In this document: positions 27,030 to 39,283 of the stretch, one piece after another | Layout: each line of letters starts with the position of its first letter | Position numbering within the stretch: position 1 is the first letter of the stretch | NCBI RefSeq assembly: GCF_022808675.1 | Contig: NZ_JAKZKV010000008.1 | Coordinates: 66,711 to 130,710, forward strand | Source of the DNA: Parabacteroides sp. FAFU027 | Lineage (GTDB): Bacteria > Bacteroidota > Bacteroidia > Bacteroidales > UBA7332 | Direction: 5' to 3' | Length of the DNA stretch: 64,000 bases | Translations under genes and position numbers: made by a program | Notes under the pieces: generated by a model | Told to the model about the DNA's origin: nothing | Seen by the model: only the letters and a program-made list of their open reading frames with translations | The model's database searches: none

Positions 27030-28922
27030 TTATTTCAAAAGAATCATTTTTCGGGTTGTCGCATAATTTCCAATTTTCAATTTATAGAAATACACCCCAG
27101 CAGGTAATGAACTTCCATCAAAATTTACAGTTTGATCACCTGAGAGTAATGCATTATTTATTAAAGTAGAAATTTTTCTACCCGTTTGGTCAAAAACCTC
27201 TATAGAAACAGGCTCTGCTGAATCTGTTTGAAACTTGATGGTTGTAGTACCCGAAAATGGATTCGGATAATTGGTAACACCAAATTTATCTTCCCTCAAA
27301 TTATTAATTGAGGCTGGAATTCCTGCATCGAGCATAATAAACTGAACCGACATTCTGGGGCAATTCACCACGATTGATCCGTCTGTAGAGTAGGCATTCG
27401 CCGGAATTGTCTCCAAAGTTTCACGCGGTCCCCATTGTGTGCCGGTCGGTGCGACACCATTTACCGACACATATAATGAAGAATCAATATTATCAACACC
27501 GCCAGTCAAGGTGTAAGTATAATATTTACTTCCAACACCGATATTCTTAGGATTGATTTTGACAACCTGAGCGGTTTTCGCTTTGTTTACAAGCACAACC
27601 CCGGTTTCACCTGAAGCAAACCGGGAAGCGTAGGCCAAAATACTTGAATTGGTTGAAGTCGCAGAAATCGCATGATCGCCGGTAAACTTCTGCTGATAAT
27701 AGGCATAATAGAAGTCAGGACGTGGCTGCCACAACAAACTGGTATTATTCCCCTGATAAAACATACCATCGTCACCCGAGGCAAGCAACCATCTTGCACC
27801 TAAACCAAAGTTGTTCTTAATCAACTCATTAAACAGGATAGTCGCCTGCATCCCATTAACATATGAACGCACCATGGTTGAACCGGACTTATTACCATCC
27901 ATATTATATTCAGTCAACGCTATGGGCTTTGCGAAAGCTTCTTTATTGATAATATCCTGCCGAATAAAGCTGCTGTTTTTTGCCGGCTCTGTTAGTGCTA
28001 CCGACAATAAATTATCGGCATTTTTATCATTTCCAAAATAATTATGCATTACATAAAAATCGGCTGCATCTCCCACCTGGCTAAAAACCCCGGCGTTCCA
28101 TGTTTTATCCACCGAATTCCAGCTTGTTGCGCCATCATAATGCAATATAAGTGCACCAATGAAAATTTTAGCATTCACTTGTTTTGCTGCTGCCCTCATA
28201 GAGTCGGCAAAAATCTTAAAATGCTGACCGTAAAGCTGTCCATTTATTATCTGTGGTTGCCCGTCTTTATTGGTTTTTGTATCTATCATCCAGCCTGCCT
28301 CCCAAGGACCGGGATTTTCATTCCCAATCTCCCAGAATTTTGTCCGCCCTTTATCGTAGCGCACCCATTCGGCAGCCTGATGGGCAGCCTGCGCAACAGG
28401 ATTTTGACCTAGCCCGTATCGCGCATAACCGTAATTAACCGTAATAAGCCCTTGTGAACCCGTCTGCTGACGCAACGTATAATAGTTTGCCGTAGTAGTG
28501 GACCATTCATTCGTTCCTGAAATGGAGGTAAACTTTACCTTTTTGCCAGATGCACCGTCATAAATTGAATCGGGCAGATCAGTTGGTCTTCCGTTCCAGA
28601 AAAAGATATTACCCCAGCTACCGCCCGGAAAACGGATCAAAGACGGATTCAACGCCTTTGTGTTTTTTACAAACGTAGCGTTACCTGTGTTATTCCCCAT
28701 CCAGGCGGCTATGGCATTTCCAAATACGTATTTAGAAATTGCACCAATGGTGTCAGCTGAAACAGTTACGGTTACGGCTGGTGTACTTGTAGTTTTAACT
28801 GCTACTTGAGAAACAGGAATGGTAGCTGTTTTAGGAACAAAATCATCCAGAAAGCAATTGGTGGTTTGGGCATTCACTGCCGAAACACACGCCATTAACG
28901 CAAATATCAATTTAAATTTCAT
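27030..28922 (-). CDS. Clan GH-A hydrolase, GH51-like, with T9SS tail
   Basis: 630 residues with a signal peptide ending SAVNAQ. The catalytic region has RFPGGSWGN (like the RFPGG motif of GH51), WEIGNENPGPW with Glu202 as probable acid/base, and ALTEYNMDG with Glu338 as probable nucleophile. The spacing of 136 is nearer GH51 than GH44. However LTEYN differs from the usual GH51 nucleophile context, so the family assignment stays open (GH51, GH44-related or an unclassified clan A member). A beta-sandwich follows (about 425-540), then a T9SS tail (VTNYPNPFSGTTTIKF to RKMILLK). Activity could be alpha-L-arabinofuranosidase or an endo-beta-glucanase; the surface location favours an endo- or polymer-active enzyme. 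It has terminators on both sides, so probably its own transcript. Confidence 0.7.
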   Translation of the reverse strand: MKFKLIFALMACVSAVNAQTTNCFLDDFVPKTATIPVSQVAVKTTSTPAVTVTVSADTIGAISKYVFGNAIAAWMGNNTGNATFVKNTKALNPSLIRFPGGSWGNIFFWNGRPTDLPDSIYDGASGKKVKFTSISGTNEWSTTTANYYTLRQQTGSQGLITVNYGYARYGLGQNPVAQAAHQAAEWVRYDKGRTKFWEIGNENPGPWEAGWMIDTKTNKDGQPQIINGQLYGQHFKIFADSMRAAAKQVNAKIFIGALILHYDGATSWNSVDKTWNAGVFSQVGDAADFYVMHNYFGNDKNADNLLSVALTEPAKNSSFIRQDIINKEAFAKPIALTEYNMDGNKSGSTMVRSYVNGMQATILFNELIKNNFGLGARWLLASGDDGMFYQGNNTSLLWQPRPDFYYAYYQQKFTGDHAISATSTNSSILAYASRFASGETGVVLVNKAKTAQVVKINPKNIGVGSKYYTYTLTGGVDNIDSSLYVSVNGVAPTGTQWGPRETLETIPANAYSTDGSIVVNCPRMSVQFIMLDAGIPASINNLREDKFGVTNYPNPFSGTTTIKFQTDSAEPVSIEVFDQTGRKISTLINNALLSGDQTVNFDGSSLPAGVYFYKLKIGNYATTRKMILLK

Positions 28923-29010
28923 GTTGTTTGTTTCTTGTGTTTTCCAAATACTAAATAAGCGTCTATAATAAATTATGGCAGAGAGTGGTTATATTCCTCA
29001 TTAATGTAGA

Positions 29011-29043
29011 AATACTCCAGGAGTCAGAGACTCCTGAAGTATT
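29011..29043 (-). terminator. Hairpin terminator after GH74 copy 2
   Basis: Arms 29011-29025 (AATACTCCAGGAGTC) and 29029-29043 pair over 15 bp with one wobble and a 3-nt loop. On the minus strand TATTTCTACATT follows. It lies 27 bp past the GH74 stop codon. Confidence 0.85.
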
Positions 29044-29069
29044 TCTTATATTGAACTATCCATCAATTT

Positions 29070-31514
29070 TCATTGAATAATAAGTTTTTTAGTGATGCTC
29101 ATCCCTTCTGATATTGCCTTCACAATGTAAATCCCTGTTTTCAGCCCTGAATCAATATCCAACTTACCAGTATTAGCAGATACCTTTTCAAACAACAATC
29201 TGCCCTGATTTTCATAAATACTGATTTTCACTCTATCAGAAGCCCCCGGAAGCATTATCGAAAATTTACCATCCTTAGCCGGATTGGGATAAATAGCCAT
29301 ATCATTCAAGCTACTTTCGGTTTCTATTGAGTTAGTTGCACCGACAGGTTCCCCGTAAATTATACCTCTTCCTCCACCGACACCCATATATACTCTTCCG
29401 AAAGTATTCATATCTCCAATGAGTAAAGGTGCTCCGCCAAACTGATGAGCATCATCGTTCATTTTAGTCCATGTAGTGCCTTGATCTGTTGAACAAAAAA
29501 GTCCTGTGACACCAGACACAGTTCCCCAAATGAAAATGGTTGGATAGCTGGCTCCTTCTTTTGCCTTGCCAATGCCGATTGATTTACAATATGTTATTCT
29601 TCCAATATTGGTATATGTCACGCCATAATTGGTCGAATATTTCAATCCATTTCTACCACGAGGCACCCAGATATGTCCTTCATAACCGGGCACTGTCCGA
29701 ATCAAGACAGATTCCCACGGATAATTCGCCGTTGAATTGCCCGGAGCACCCGCGACTGAAAAGCTGACACCTTTATTGGTACTTCTGTACATCTGACCTG
29801 TGGAAGGATGATAGATATAAAAGTAATTAGCATTCACCTGATCGGCCACCGGGGTTGCAGATCCCAGTGTTACACCCGAACATGCAGACCAGTTTGTTCC
29901 GTTGTCTGTTGTATAATAGGTCGTGGTGGAATTTCCGGGACAGTGCAGTATTGTGCTTCCATCCGCACTGATAGTCACCCTGCCATCTGTGCCTTTATTG
30001 GTGGCGCACCCCGTCCATGTAGCACCCATGTCGGAGGAGTAGTAAACAACGTTTCCGCCGTTCGATGCTCTTACCACTTTGCTTGGGTTTGCACCCGCGT
30101 AAGCAATGCTTTGGTTATTCCCATCCGTAGGTGAAAGTCTTTTTGTTGGATATGAAGTTAAAGGATCATGCACAAAACCAGTCACGTCACCGAAAGACGA
30201 AATCAGCGGACCTCCTGGTATAGATATACCATCCAGAAAAGCTGTCTCTTCGATTCCAATCACATCATATTTCCACGAAGGATTCGTGGCCGTAATATTG
30301 GGACAGGTATATACACCACCACCACCTATTACCCGTACAATATTCGTATTAGTATGGTCAAACTCAATGCAGTCCATCCAGTTAACAGCTCCTCCGTTTG
30401 ACCAGCTCATTCCGTTACTGTCATAAGTAGCGTTCGTACCATTCTTAAGTGTCCAGGATTTTCCACCATCGGTTGTGAGGAAAACAAAGTCTCCCCAACC
30501 GGTTTTAAACTGGTTGTTCCAGTACATGCCGCATGTCGAAACTACCACCCTGTTAACATTATTGGGATCTATGCTTACCCCTCCATATGAATAATCCTTC
30601 CAATGAACGGGAGTCGCATTTGTCCACACACCAGAAGAGGTGTTGAGCTTATATAATTTGCCATTTCCATTGACTGCCGGGCCAGCACCATCAGCATAGG
30701 TAACATACATAGTAGTGTCTTTCAGTGCTACTCTGTGAGGCATATATGTCGTATCAGGAGTAATGTCAGTAAATGTTGCCCCTCCATCAGTACTTTTGTA
30801 AACATTACCGCTTCCGGTGCGCGAAACGCCGATATACATGGTCTGGGTTATTCCGTTCACCACGCTGCCCGCAGGATCGTAAAGGACAAAGCATATCCCG
30901 TTACCATTGGTAGTGGAAGTCACGCCGCTCCAAGCCTGATTCCAGGTTACTCCGGCATCCGTACTCTTCCATAGCCCATTGGCCCGGGTTCCGCAGAATA
31001 AAATATTACTGTTATGTGGATCTACGGCAAGTCGTTCTCCATTTCCGCGTCCGTTCCCATTTCCATGAACTTTAAACTTAGCGGTAAGGTCTGTATAGGT
31101 AAAAGTATTTCCTTTATCGGTTGACTTTAACATGGCAGACTTTCCTGAGCCAGAATAATTGGTTCCGCAAAGCATGTAAACATTGTTTGCATTTTGCGGA
31201 TCAAGTGCCAAGGCCTCTACTCCGTAAAGGTCACCTTGTGAATCGTTAAGCCAGTCGAGCAATTGAACCCATTTATTGTTCGTGGCATCCCAGCGGTAGG
31301 CTCCGCCCACATCGGTACGGCAATACCTGTCGCCGGTTGTAGGATGGGTAATGAGTCCTGTTACAAATCCACCCCCACCAATGGGGGCATTTTTGAATGT
31401 GTATTGAGCGTATGACTCAATAGCTGATAAAAAACTAACACATATCAATATTAACGCCGCTATAAATCGAGGCAGCCTATTGAAATATCTGTAATTCTTA
31501 GCTCTCGTTTTCAT
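29070..31514 (-). CDS. GH74 xyloglucanase with T9SS sorting domain, copy 2
   Basis: About 814 residues from MKTRAKNYRY; the longer N-terminal region before AIESYAQ is still signal-like. The mature start YTFKNAPIGGGGFVTGLITH is nearly the same as copy 1 at 17170, and the motif RTDVGGAYRW holds the expected catalytic base Asp68. Two beta-propellers with repeated KSTDGG and STNKG turns follow. The tail from about residue 740 (MAIYPNPAKDGKFSIML to TKKLIIQ) is a T9SS sorting domain whose sequence is quite different from that of copy 1. Catalytic parts look recently duplicated while tails diverged or were swapped. Proposed role: extracellular endo-xyloglucanase. 42 bp from the GH51 gene upstream, so co-transcribed, and followed by a strong terminator. 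Confidence 0.93.
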   Translation of the reverse strand: MKTRAKNYRYFNRLPRFIAALILICVSFLSAIESYAQYTFKNAPIGGGGFVTGLITHPTTGDRYCRTDVGGAYRWDATNNKWVQLLDWLNDSQGDLYGVEALALDPQNANNVYMLCGTNYSGSGKSAMLKSTDKGNTFTYTDLTAKFKVHGNGNGRGNGERLAVDPHNSNILFCGTRANGLWKSTDAGVTWNQAWSGVTSTTNGNGICFVLYDPAGSVVNGITQTMYIGVSRTGSGNVYKSTDGGATFTDITPDTTYMPHRVALKDTTMYVTYADGAGPAVNGNGKLYKLNTSSGVWTNATPVHWKDYSYGGVSIDPNNVNRVVVSTCGMYWNNQFKTGWGDFVFLTTDGGKSWTLKNGTNATYDSNGMSWSNGGAVNWMDCIEFDHTNTNIVRVIGGGGVYTCPNITATNPSWKYDVIGIEETAFLDGISIPGGPLISSFGDVTGFVHDPLTSYPTKRLSPTDGNNQSIAYAGANPSKVVRASNGGNVVYYSSDMGATWTGCATNKGTDGRVTISADGSTILHCPGNSTTTYYTTDNGTNWSACSGVTLGSATPVADQVNANYFYIYHPSTGQMYRSTNKGVSFSVAGAPGNSTANYPWESVLIRTVPGYEGHIWVPRGRNGLKYSTNYGVTYTNIGRITYCKSIGIGKAKEGASYPTIFIWGTVSGVTGLFCSTDQGTTWTKMNDDAHQFGGAPLLIGDMNTFGRVYMGVGGGRGIIYGEPVGATNSIETESSLNDMAIYPNPAKDGKFSIMLPGASDRVKISIYENQGRLLFEKVSANTGKLDIDSGLKTGIYIVKAISEGMSITKKLIIQ

Positions 31515-31565
31515 ATTTATCAATTTTAACTAATAATAGTTTTTAAATTTACACTCAGAAAAAGA

Positions 31566-33977
31566 CTATTTTTTCGTGCCGAAACGAATTACTGTCAGTG
31601 AATTTCCCGGGAAATTACGCTTGCAGGTAGCTCCCGTCAATTTCACATCATCTGTTTTCGGATACACTTTCTTTGGGTTTTCTAATGTATTCTCGTCAAG
31701 CGGACTGGCCGAAGTCAGCACAATGGCTTTTCCTTTTCCGGTAAAAGTTTTGGCATCTTTCAAATCTATCTGTGTTTTTATTGCTTTGGCTGACGCGTTC
31801 ACAACTTTAACGATTACATCGCCAGACTTTTCGTCTTTCACGGCACTCATAATCAGGCTTTTCACAGCAAGGTTTTTATCTGAAATTTCCTGCACCAGCT
31901 TTCCGTCAAGATATGCTCTCACGTCATTTCCTTTGATTTCAATTTTTACATCGTACCATTGTTCCGTTTTAGCTTCAGCTTTCATTTCTGCTGTTGCCAT
32001 GCCCATTTCGAGGTGCATAACAGAATTACTCCAACCGCCTACTTCGAAACGGTTATGGTCATCATTTTTTCTATTGTGGAAGTATATCTGGAATCCGTTC
32101 TCACCCGAAATTTTACGAGCCTTCAGGTTGACAGTATAGTCTTTCCACGTAGAATCGCCCATAAAAACACTTACGCCCTGCTCTATTGCCGATTGTTTGA
32201 GCACTCCATCCTTTACACTCCATTGGCCTTTCCCGGTTTGTCTCCAGTTATTGTCAACTTTTGCAAAATCAGGTTTAAACAGAATTTTTCCGTCAGGAGC
32301 TGTAACTACGACATCTTTAAATTCAGCCGAGGTCATCCAGGTGCCAAAACCTATACCTCCCATGCTTTGTGCTGTTTCTATTGCCGGATTATTCTCCACG
32401 TCAAATGGCAACACATTGGTCCCCTGATTATTGGAAAACATTTGCTGTACATAATAGCTTGGCAAGCCGAACCAACGATAGCTATCGAAATTGATGAGAT
32501 TGATTGGCCAGGCTTTGTGATTTGTATTACATAATAATGGTGCATAAGCCCCCATCTCCACAATATCGGAATTTCGTTCCATCCCGGTCATCCAAGCCGC
32601 TTCGCCAATTGCCCCCCGAAGGTTACCGTTTCCTGTACCTGATGTTACCGCATACTCACCAATGAAAATTTTAGAACCGTTGCGGTTGTAACCATCGTAT
32701 TTGTTTGAGTTCCAGATAAACCAATCGGGATTGTTATAATAGTGCTCATCAATCAAATCAGGTTTCGGCTCATTGGGATGGCCGCCGGCCCATTCGTTGG
32801 CAATGAGTTTCATGTACGGATATTTTGCCAAAATTGCTTTTACAAACAACGGCCAACGTTCATTATATGGAGTTCCTCCGTTTTCGTTTCCAATTTCCAT
32901 ATATTTCAGGTTGAATGGTTCAGGATGTCCGTTTTTGGCTCTTATCCCACCCCAAACCGAAGTTATCGGGCCGTTGGCATATTCGATTGCATCCAGGGCA
33001 TCCTGCACCCATTGTCCCATTTGGTCAAGCGGAATTACTTCGCTGTGCGACATACCCACATTGATGCAGTATAGAGGTTCAGCTCCCAAATCCTCTGCCA
33101 GTTGAAGGTATTCGTGGAAACCAAGTCCGTTAGTAGCGTTGTAACCCCAAAAATTCCAAAGCGGAGAACGTGTATCAATATTGCCGATGGTATTTTTCCA
33201 GTGGTTCATTTGTTTCATTTCATTCCCTTCCACCCAACAGCCGCCCGGAAAGCGCAAAAATTTGGAGTGAATAGCATCTAATGCTTCAGCAAGGTCGGTG
33301 CGTAAGCCATGATTTTTCCATGTTTTATCAGGCAGCAGTGAAACCATGTCCAGAAACAGTTTTCCGTTGCCTTCACCTGAAATTTCCAGACTTGCCTTGG
33401 GATCGCCTGAGCTTATTTTCAGATTTGCAGTGTAATACGCCCAGTTGTCTGTAATTCCTTTAATTTCACCAGAGGATATTTCTTTTCCTTTTGCGTCCAG
33501 AATTCTTACTTTTAACGGTGAAGAAAAACCTTCAATGGCACGGGCTGCCAACTTTAGCGTATAACTTTCGCCCTGAACCATATTCATACCCCAGTAACCG
33601 GCGTTTTCCAACTTGAAAGAACCCGCTGCTGATATTAGTAATGACTTACGGTTAAACGGGTTTAATGGAGAAACCGGCGGTTTAGCATAAATTTCAGCAT
33701 TGCTTATCTTCGCTACACTTTTGCCATGAATACTACTAAACTTCCAGTTTTGAAGCGTATCAGCATCTTCAAACGAACGGTTTTGTACCATTTCGGGATA
33801 CAACCCGCCATCGGCAGAAAGATTAATATCTTCGAAGAAAATTCCAAATAATGCAGGCGAAATTGCATGTCCCGGCTTGGTTACATCAACCGTAATTTTT
33901 GTTTGTGCCTGAATGGTGCTACCCATTATTAATAGCAATAGAATTAATTTAGCTATAGAGATTTTTTCCCAATTCAT
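31566..33977 (-). CDS. GH51 alpha-L-arabinofuranosidase with extra jelly-roll modules
   Basis: 803 residues, signal peptide ending STIQAQ. The GH51 N-terminal region ISPALFGIFFEDINLSADGGLYPEM is clear. It is interrupted by a CBM4/9-like insert (about 60-200). The barrel contains EIGNENGG with Glu365 as acid/base and FIGEYAVTSG with Glu441 as nucleophile. Between barrel and the C-terminal beta domain sits a second inserted sandwich (about 570-700: GQWSVKDGVLKQ, FQIYFHNRKNDD), like a concanavalin-type CBM. Role: removal of alpha-L-arabinofuranose, as found on some xyloglucans (Solanaceae, olive) and on arabinoxylan. No sorting tail, so periplasmic. Closely spaced with the GH74 gene downstream. 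Confidence 0.9.
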   Translation of the reverse strand: MNWEKISIAKLILLLLIMGSTIQAQTKITVDVTKPGHAISPALFGIFFEDINLSADGGLYPEMVQNRSFEDADTLQNWKFSSIHGKSVAKISNAEIYAKPPVSPLNPFNRKSLLISAAGSFKLENAGYWGMNMVQGESYTLKLAARAIEGFSSPLKVRILDAKGKEISSGEIKGITDNWAYYTANLKISSGDPKASLEISGEGNGKLFLDMVSLLPDKTWKNHGLRTDLAEALDAIHSKFLRFPGGCWVEGNEMKQMNHWKNTIGNIDTRSPLWNFWGYNATNGLGFHEYLQLAEDLGAEPLYCINVGMSHSEVIPLDQMGQWVQDALDAIEYANGPITSVWGGIRAKNGHPEPFNLKYMEIGNENGGTPYNERWPLFVKAILAKYPYMKLIANEWAGGHPNEPKPDLIDEHYYNNPDWFIWNSNKYDGYNRNGSKIFIGEYAVTSGTGNGNLRGAIGEAAWMTGMERNSDIVEMGAYAPLLCNTNHKAWPINLINFDSYRWFGLPSYYVQQMFSNNQGTNVLPFDVENNPAIETAQSMGGIGFGTWMTSAEFKDVVVTAPDGKILFKPDFAKVDNNWRQTGKGQWSVKDGVLKQSAIEQGVSVFMGDSTWKDYTVNLKARKISGENGFQIYFHNRKNDDHNRFEVGGWSNSVMHLEMGMATAEMKAEAKTEQWYDVKIEIKGNDVRAYLDGKLVQEISDKNLAVKSLIMSAVKDEKSGDVIVKVVNASAKAIKTQIDLKDAKTFTGKGKAIVLTSASPLDENTLENPKKVYPKTDDVKLTGATCKRNFPGNSLTVIRFGTKK

Positions 33978-34111
33978 ATTTGATATTTTTCCTTATTTGA
34001 CTTTTTATGATTCAGTACAAGTTTATATTGTTTACTCAACTCCTCCTTGAATTTCGCAGAATTATTACCAATATCAAATTATGACCGTACTGAATTTAAG
34101 GCGACCTCCAC

Positions 34112-36040
34112 CTAGTCAATAACAATTTTAATGTTACGAGTTTGATTATTATTTAGCTTTAAAAAATAGACTCCTTTCTGTAGTTTTGGATTGAAATTGA
34201 GGTGATTTGTCAAATCAAATTTTCTGCTATACACTTGTTTTCCGGAACAATCAAAAATAGCCACATTGCTAATTCCGAATATATCACTCTTAATATTCAA
34301 TTCACCATTGGTGGGATTTGGATAAATACTTAGTCCGTTATCCAAAACATTTTCTATTCCTGTTGCCTTAACTTTCTCAAAATTAATCCAATTCAATTGA
34401 AACCCACCCGAGGTTGCAACCAATTTAAGGGTATGTCTTCCTGCCTTTAAAGGGATGTCCGTTGAACCCGATTTATATAAACCGCCCGTACCAGGTAAAG
34501 ATATTGAGCCAACTGGCTTCTCGTCAAGCAATACAGCTACTGCCCCATTCGAAACAGATGAAGTATAACGGAAGGTTGCTTTATAAGCTGTATCAGTTGG
34601 CACATTCACCAGATATTCCATATAATCGTCGGTATCGATATTCGTCACATCCGAAACACCATCAATATCGGCAGTAGCTGTAGGAAGTACCCATAATTGG
34701 TATGAATATGATTCTGCTTCAATTTTGCCTGGTACGTTATACACTACCGGATTAAAAGCTTTCACAGCCTGATCTCCCATTCCTGTGGGGAGAATGTCAA
34801 CATTTGAAATATATATTTTGTCAAGGCGGGCTCCCTCTTCGCCGTTGGTAATAGCCAAAGTATGATGTCCGGCTTTAAGATTATAGGTTTTCACCTTCAC
34901 CCATGTCCACGCACCTTTTGGCAAACCATTTACATATTCAAATGAGCCATCATCCATTTTAAACCAGTATGAATCCGATTTTAATGTAGCGCAATACACC
35001 CGCGCATAAACATAAAAAGTGGTGTCCGTTTTGGCAGTAAAATCAAAATAAATTGCATTTGCACTATCCGTTGATGCCGCGGTAGTGTTGTTCATTCCAG
35101 ACTTAATCGTCACATAATTGTTATTAGAAGCGGTTTTATCAGTAACTATATTCCAGTTAGCACCCAATTTCGAACATTCAGGTTCATAATAATAGTTCTC
35201 CGGCTCAAAAACCTTAGCTCCAACCCCCATTAACGATAGCATTTTTGCAGCGTATCTTATGCCAAGTTTTCGGTAACCATCGGAGGTAAAGTGTCCCCAA
35301 TCTCCGGTCAATCCTTCGGAAGAAATTATATGTGCCGTAGGAACGACATTAGGAAGTTGCCTGATGATGGGATTCATGTGTAAGAACATCCCGGTATACA
35401 ATACCTCACCTGATAAAAGCGGTACCGTATCGGCACTCAATGAAAGTTCAGCCAACATATCGTTATATACTTTCTTTACATACAATGGCCAGTTTGTATT
35501 ACCGGTATTAGCCTCTCCCTGATGCAATAGAATACCTTTTATTACCCCATCTTGTTGTGCTTGTTTGGCCAAATCCATCAGATGTTTAAGCGGATTTCCT
35601 CCATATGCCTGAACTTTAGCTGAAAAGGTAGCATCAGTTGGATTGAGATAACTCTGGTAAAGATCTTTATCAAACATCCTGATGTCGCACCCGCCAATTG
35701 ACACATTGATAACCCCTACGGTAATACTGTCCGGAAGGTATTTCACCATGGTTCTTCCGAAATAATCGGCAGGCGAAAGGCCTGAGGTACACTGACACAA
35801 TGGAGGAAGAGCCGTATACCACGTACCCTTATTCCGGCCTGTACAATCCAAGGATTGAAGAACTTTAAAACGGCTATCTACCGTTTTGTCCTGAGCTTCG
35901 ATAGCTCCCTGACCTTCCATATTCGACTGCCCGAAACAGATATAAATATGAAAATTCGGGTTGCGTGAGAATGAATTTGCACTTAACAGGAGCAAACCCG
36001 TTAGCATAAGTGCCTTAATGTATTTTTTACTGGTTTTCAT
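34112..36040 (-). CDS. SGNH acetylesterase (CE6-like) with CBM modules and T9SS tail
   Basis: About 642 residues from MKTSKKYIKA; signal peptide ending SANSFSR. Residues about 30-270 form a sialate-O-acetylesterase-type SGNH domain: nucleophile Ser39 in FGQSNMEGQG, SIGG at the oxyanion position, LHQGEANTGN, and SSEGLTGDWGHFTSDGYR with the Asp/His pair. CE6 acetylxylan esterases share this pattern. Then a CBM-like jelly roll (about 280-425), a CBM6-like module (about 435-560: VPGKIEAESYSYQ, DDYMEYLVNV) and a T9SS tail (LSIYPNPTNGELNIK to RNIKIVID). Surface deacetylation of polymeric hemicellulose is inferred. Lies 13 bp upstream-to-downstream from the LacZ-type GH2 gene. Confidence 0.85.
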   Translation of the reverse strand: MKTSKKYIKALMLTGLLLLSANSFSRNPNFHIYICFGQSNMEGQGAIEAQDKTVDSRFKVLQSLDCTGRNKGTWYTALPPLCQCTSGLSPADYFGRTMVKYLPDSITVGVINVSIGGCDIRMFDKDLYQSYLNPTDATFSAKVQAYGGNPLKHLMDLAKQAQQDGVIKGILLHQGEANTGNTNWPLYVKKVYNDMLAELSLSADTVPLLSGEVLYTGMFLHMNPIIRQLPNVVPTAHIISSEGLTGDWGHFTSDGYRKLGIRYAAKMLSLMGVGAKVFEPENYYYEPECSKLGANWNIVTDKTASNNNYVTIKSGMNNTTAASTDSANAIYFDFTAKTDTTFYVYARVYCATLKSDSYWFKMDDGSFEYVNGLPKGAWTWVKVKTYNLKAGHHTLAITNGEEGARLDKIYISNVDILPTGMGDQAVKAFNPVVYNVPGKIEAESYSYQLWVLPTATADIDGVSDVTNIDTDDYMEYLVNVPTDTAYKATFRYTSSVSNGAVAVLLDEKPVGSISLPGTGGLYKSGSTDIPLKAGRHTLKLVATSGGFQLNWINFEKVKATGIENVLDNGLSIYPNPTNGELNIKSDIFGISNVAIFDCSGKQVYSRKFDLTNHLNFNPKLQKGVYFLKLNNNQTRNIKIVID

Positions 36041-36086
36041 TGAATGTATTTTGTATTGGTTTTCATTAATCATTTTTCATCAGCTA

Positions 36087-39239
<3,153 letters not shown>

Positions 39240-39283
39240 TCAATTTAAAATTCCACAAGAAGATCTACTCATTTTGCCTGACA

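Noticed and set aside
34010-34095. Inverted 9-bp ATTCAGTAC / GTACTGAAT as a regulatory palindrome
   Set aside because: The arms are about 70 bp apart in AT-rich DNA and nothing else supports a stem or operator.
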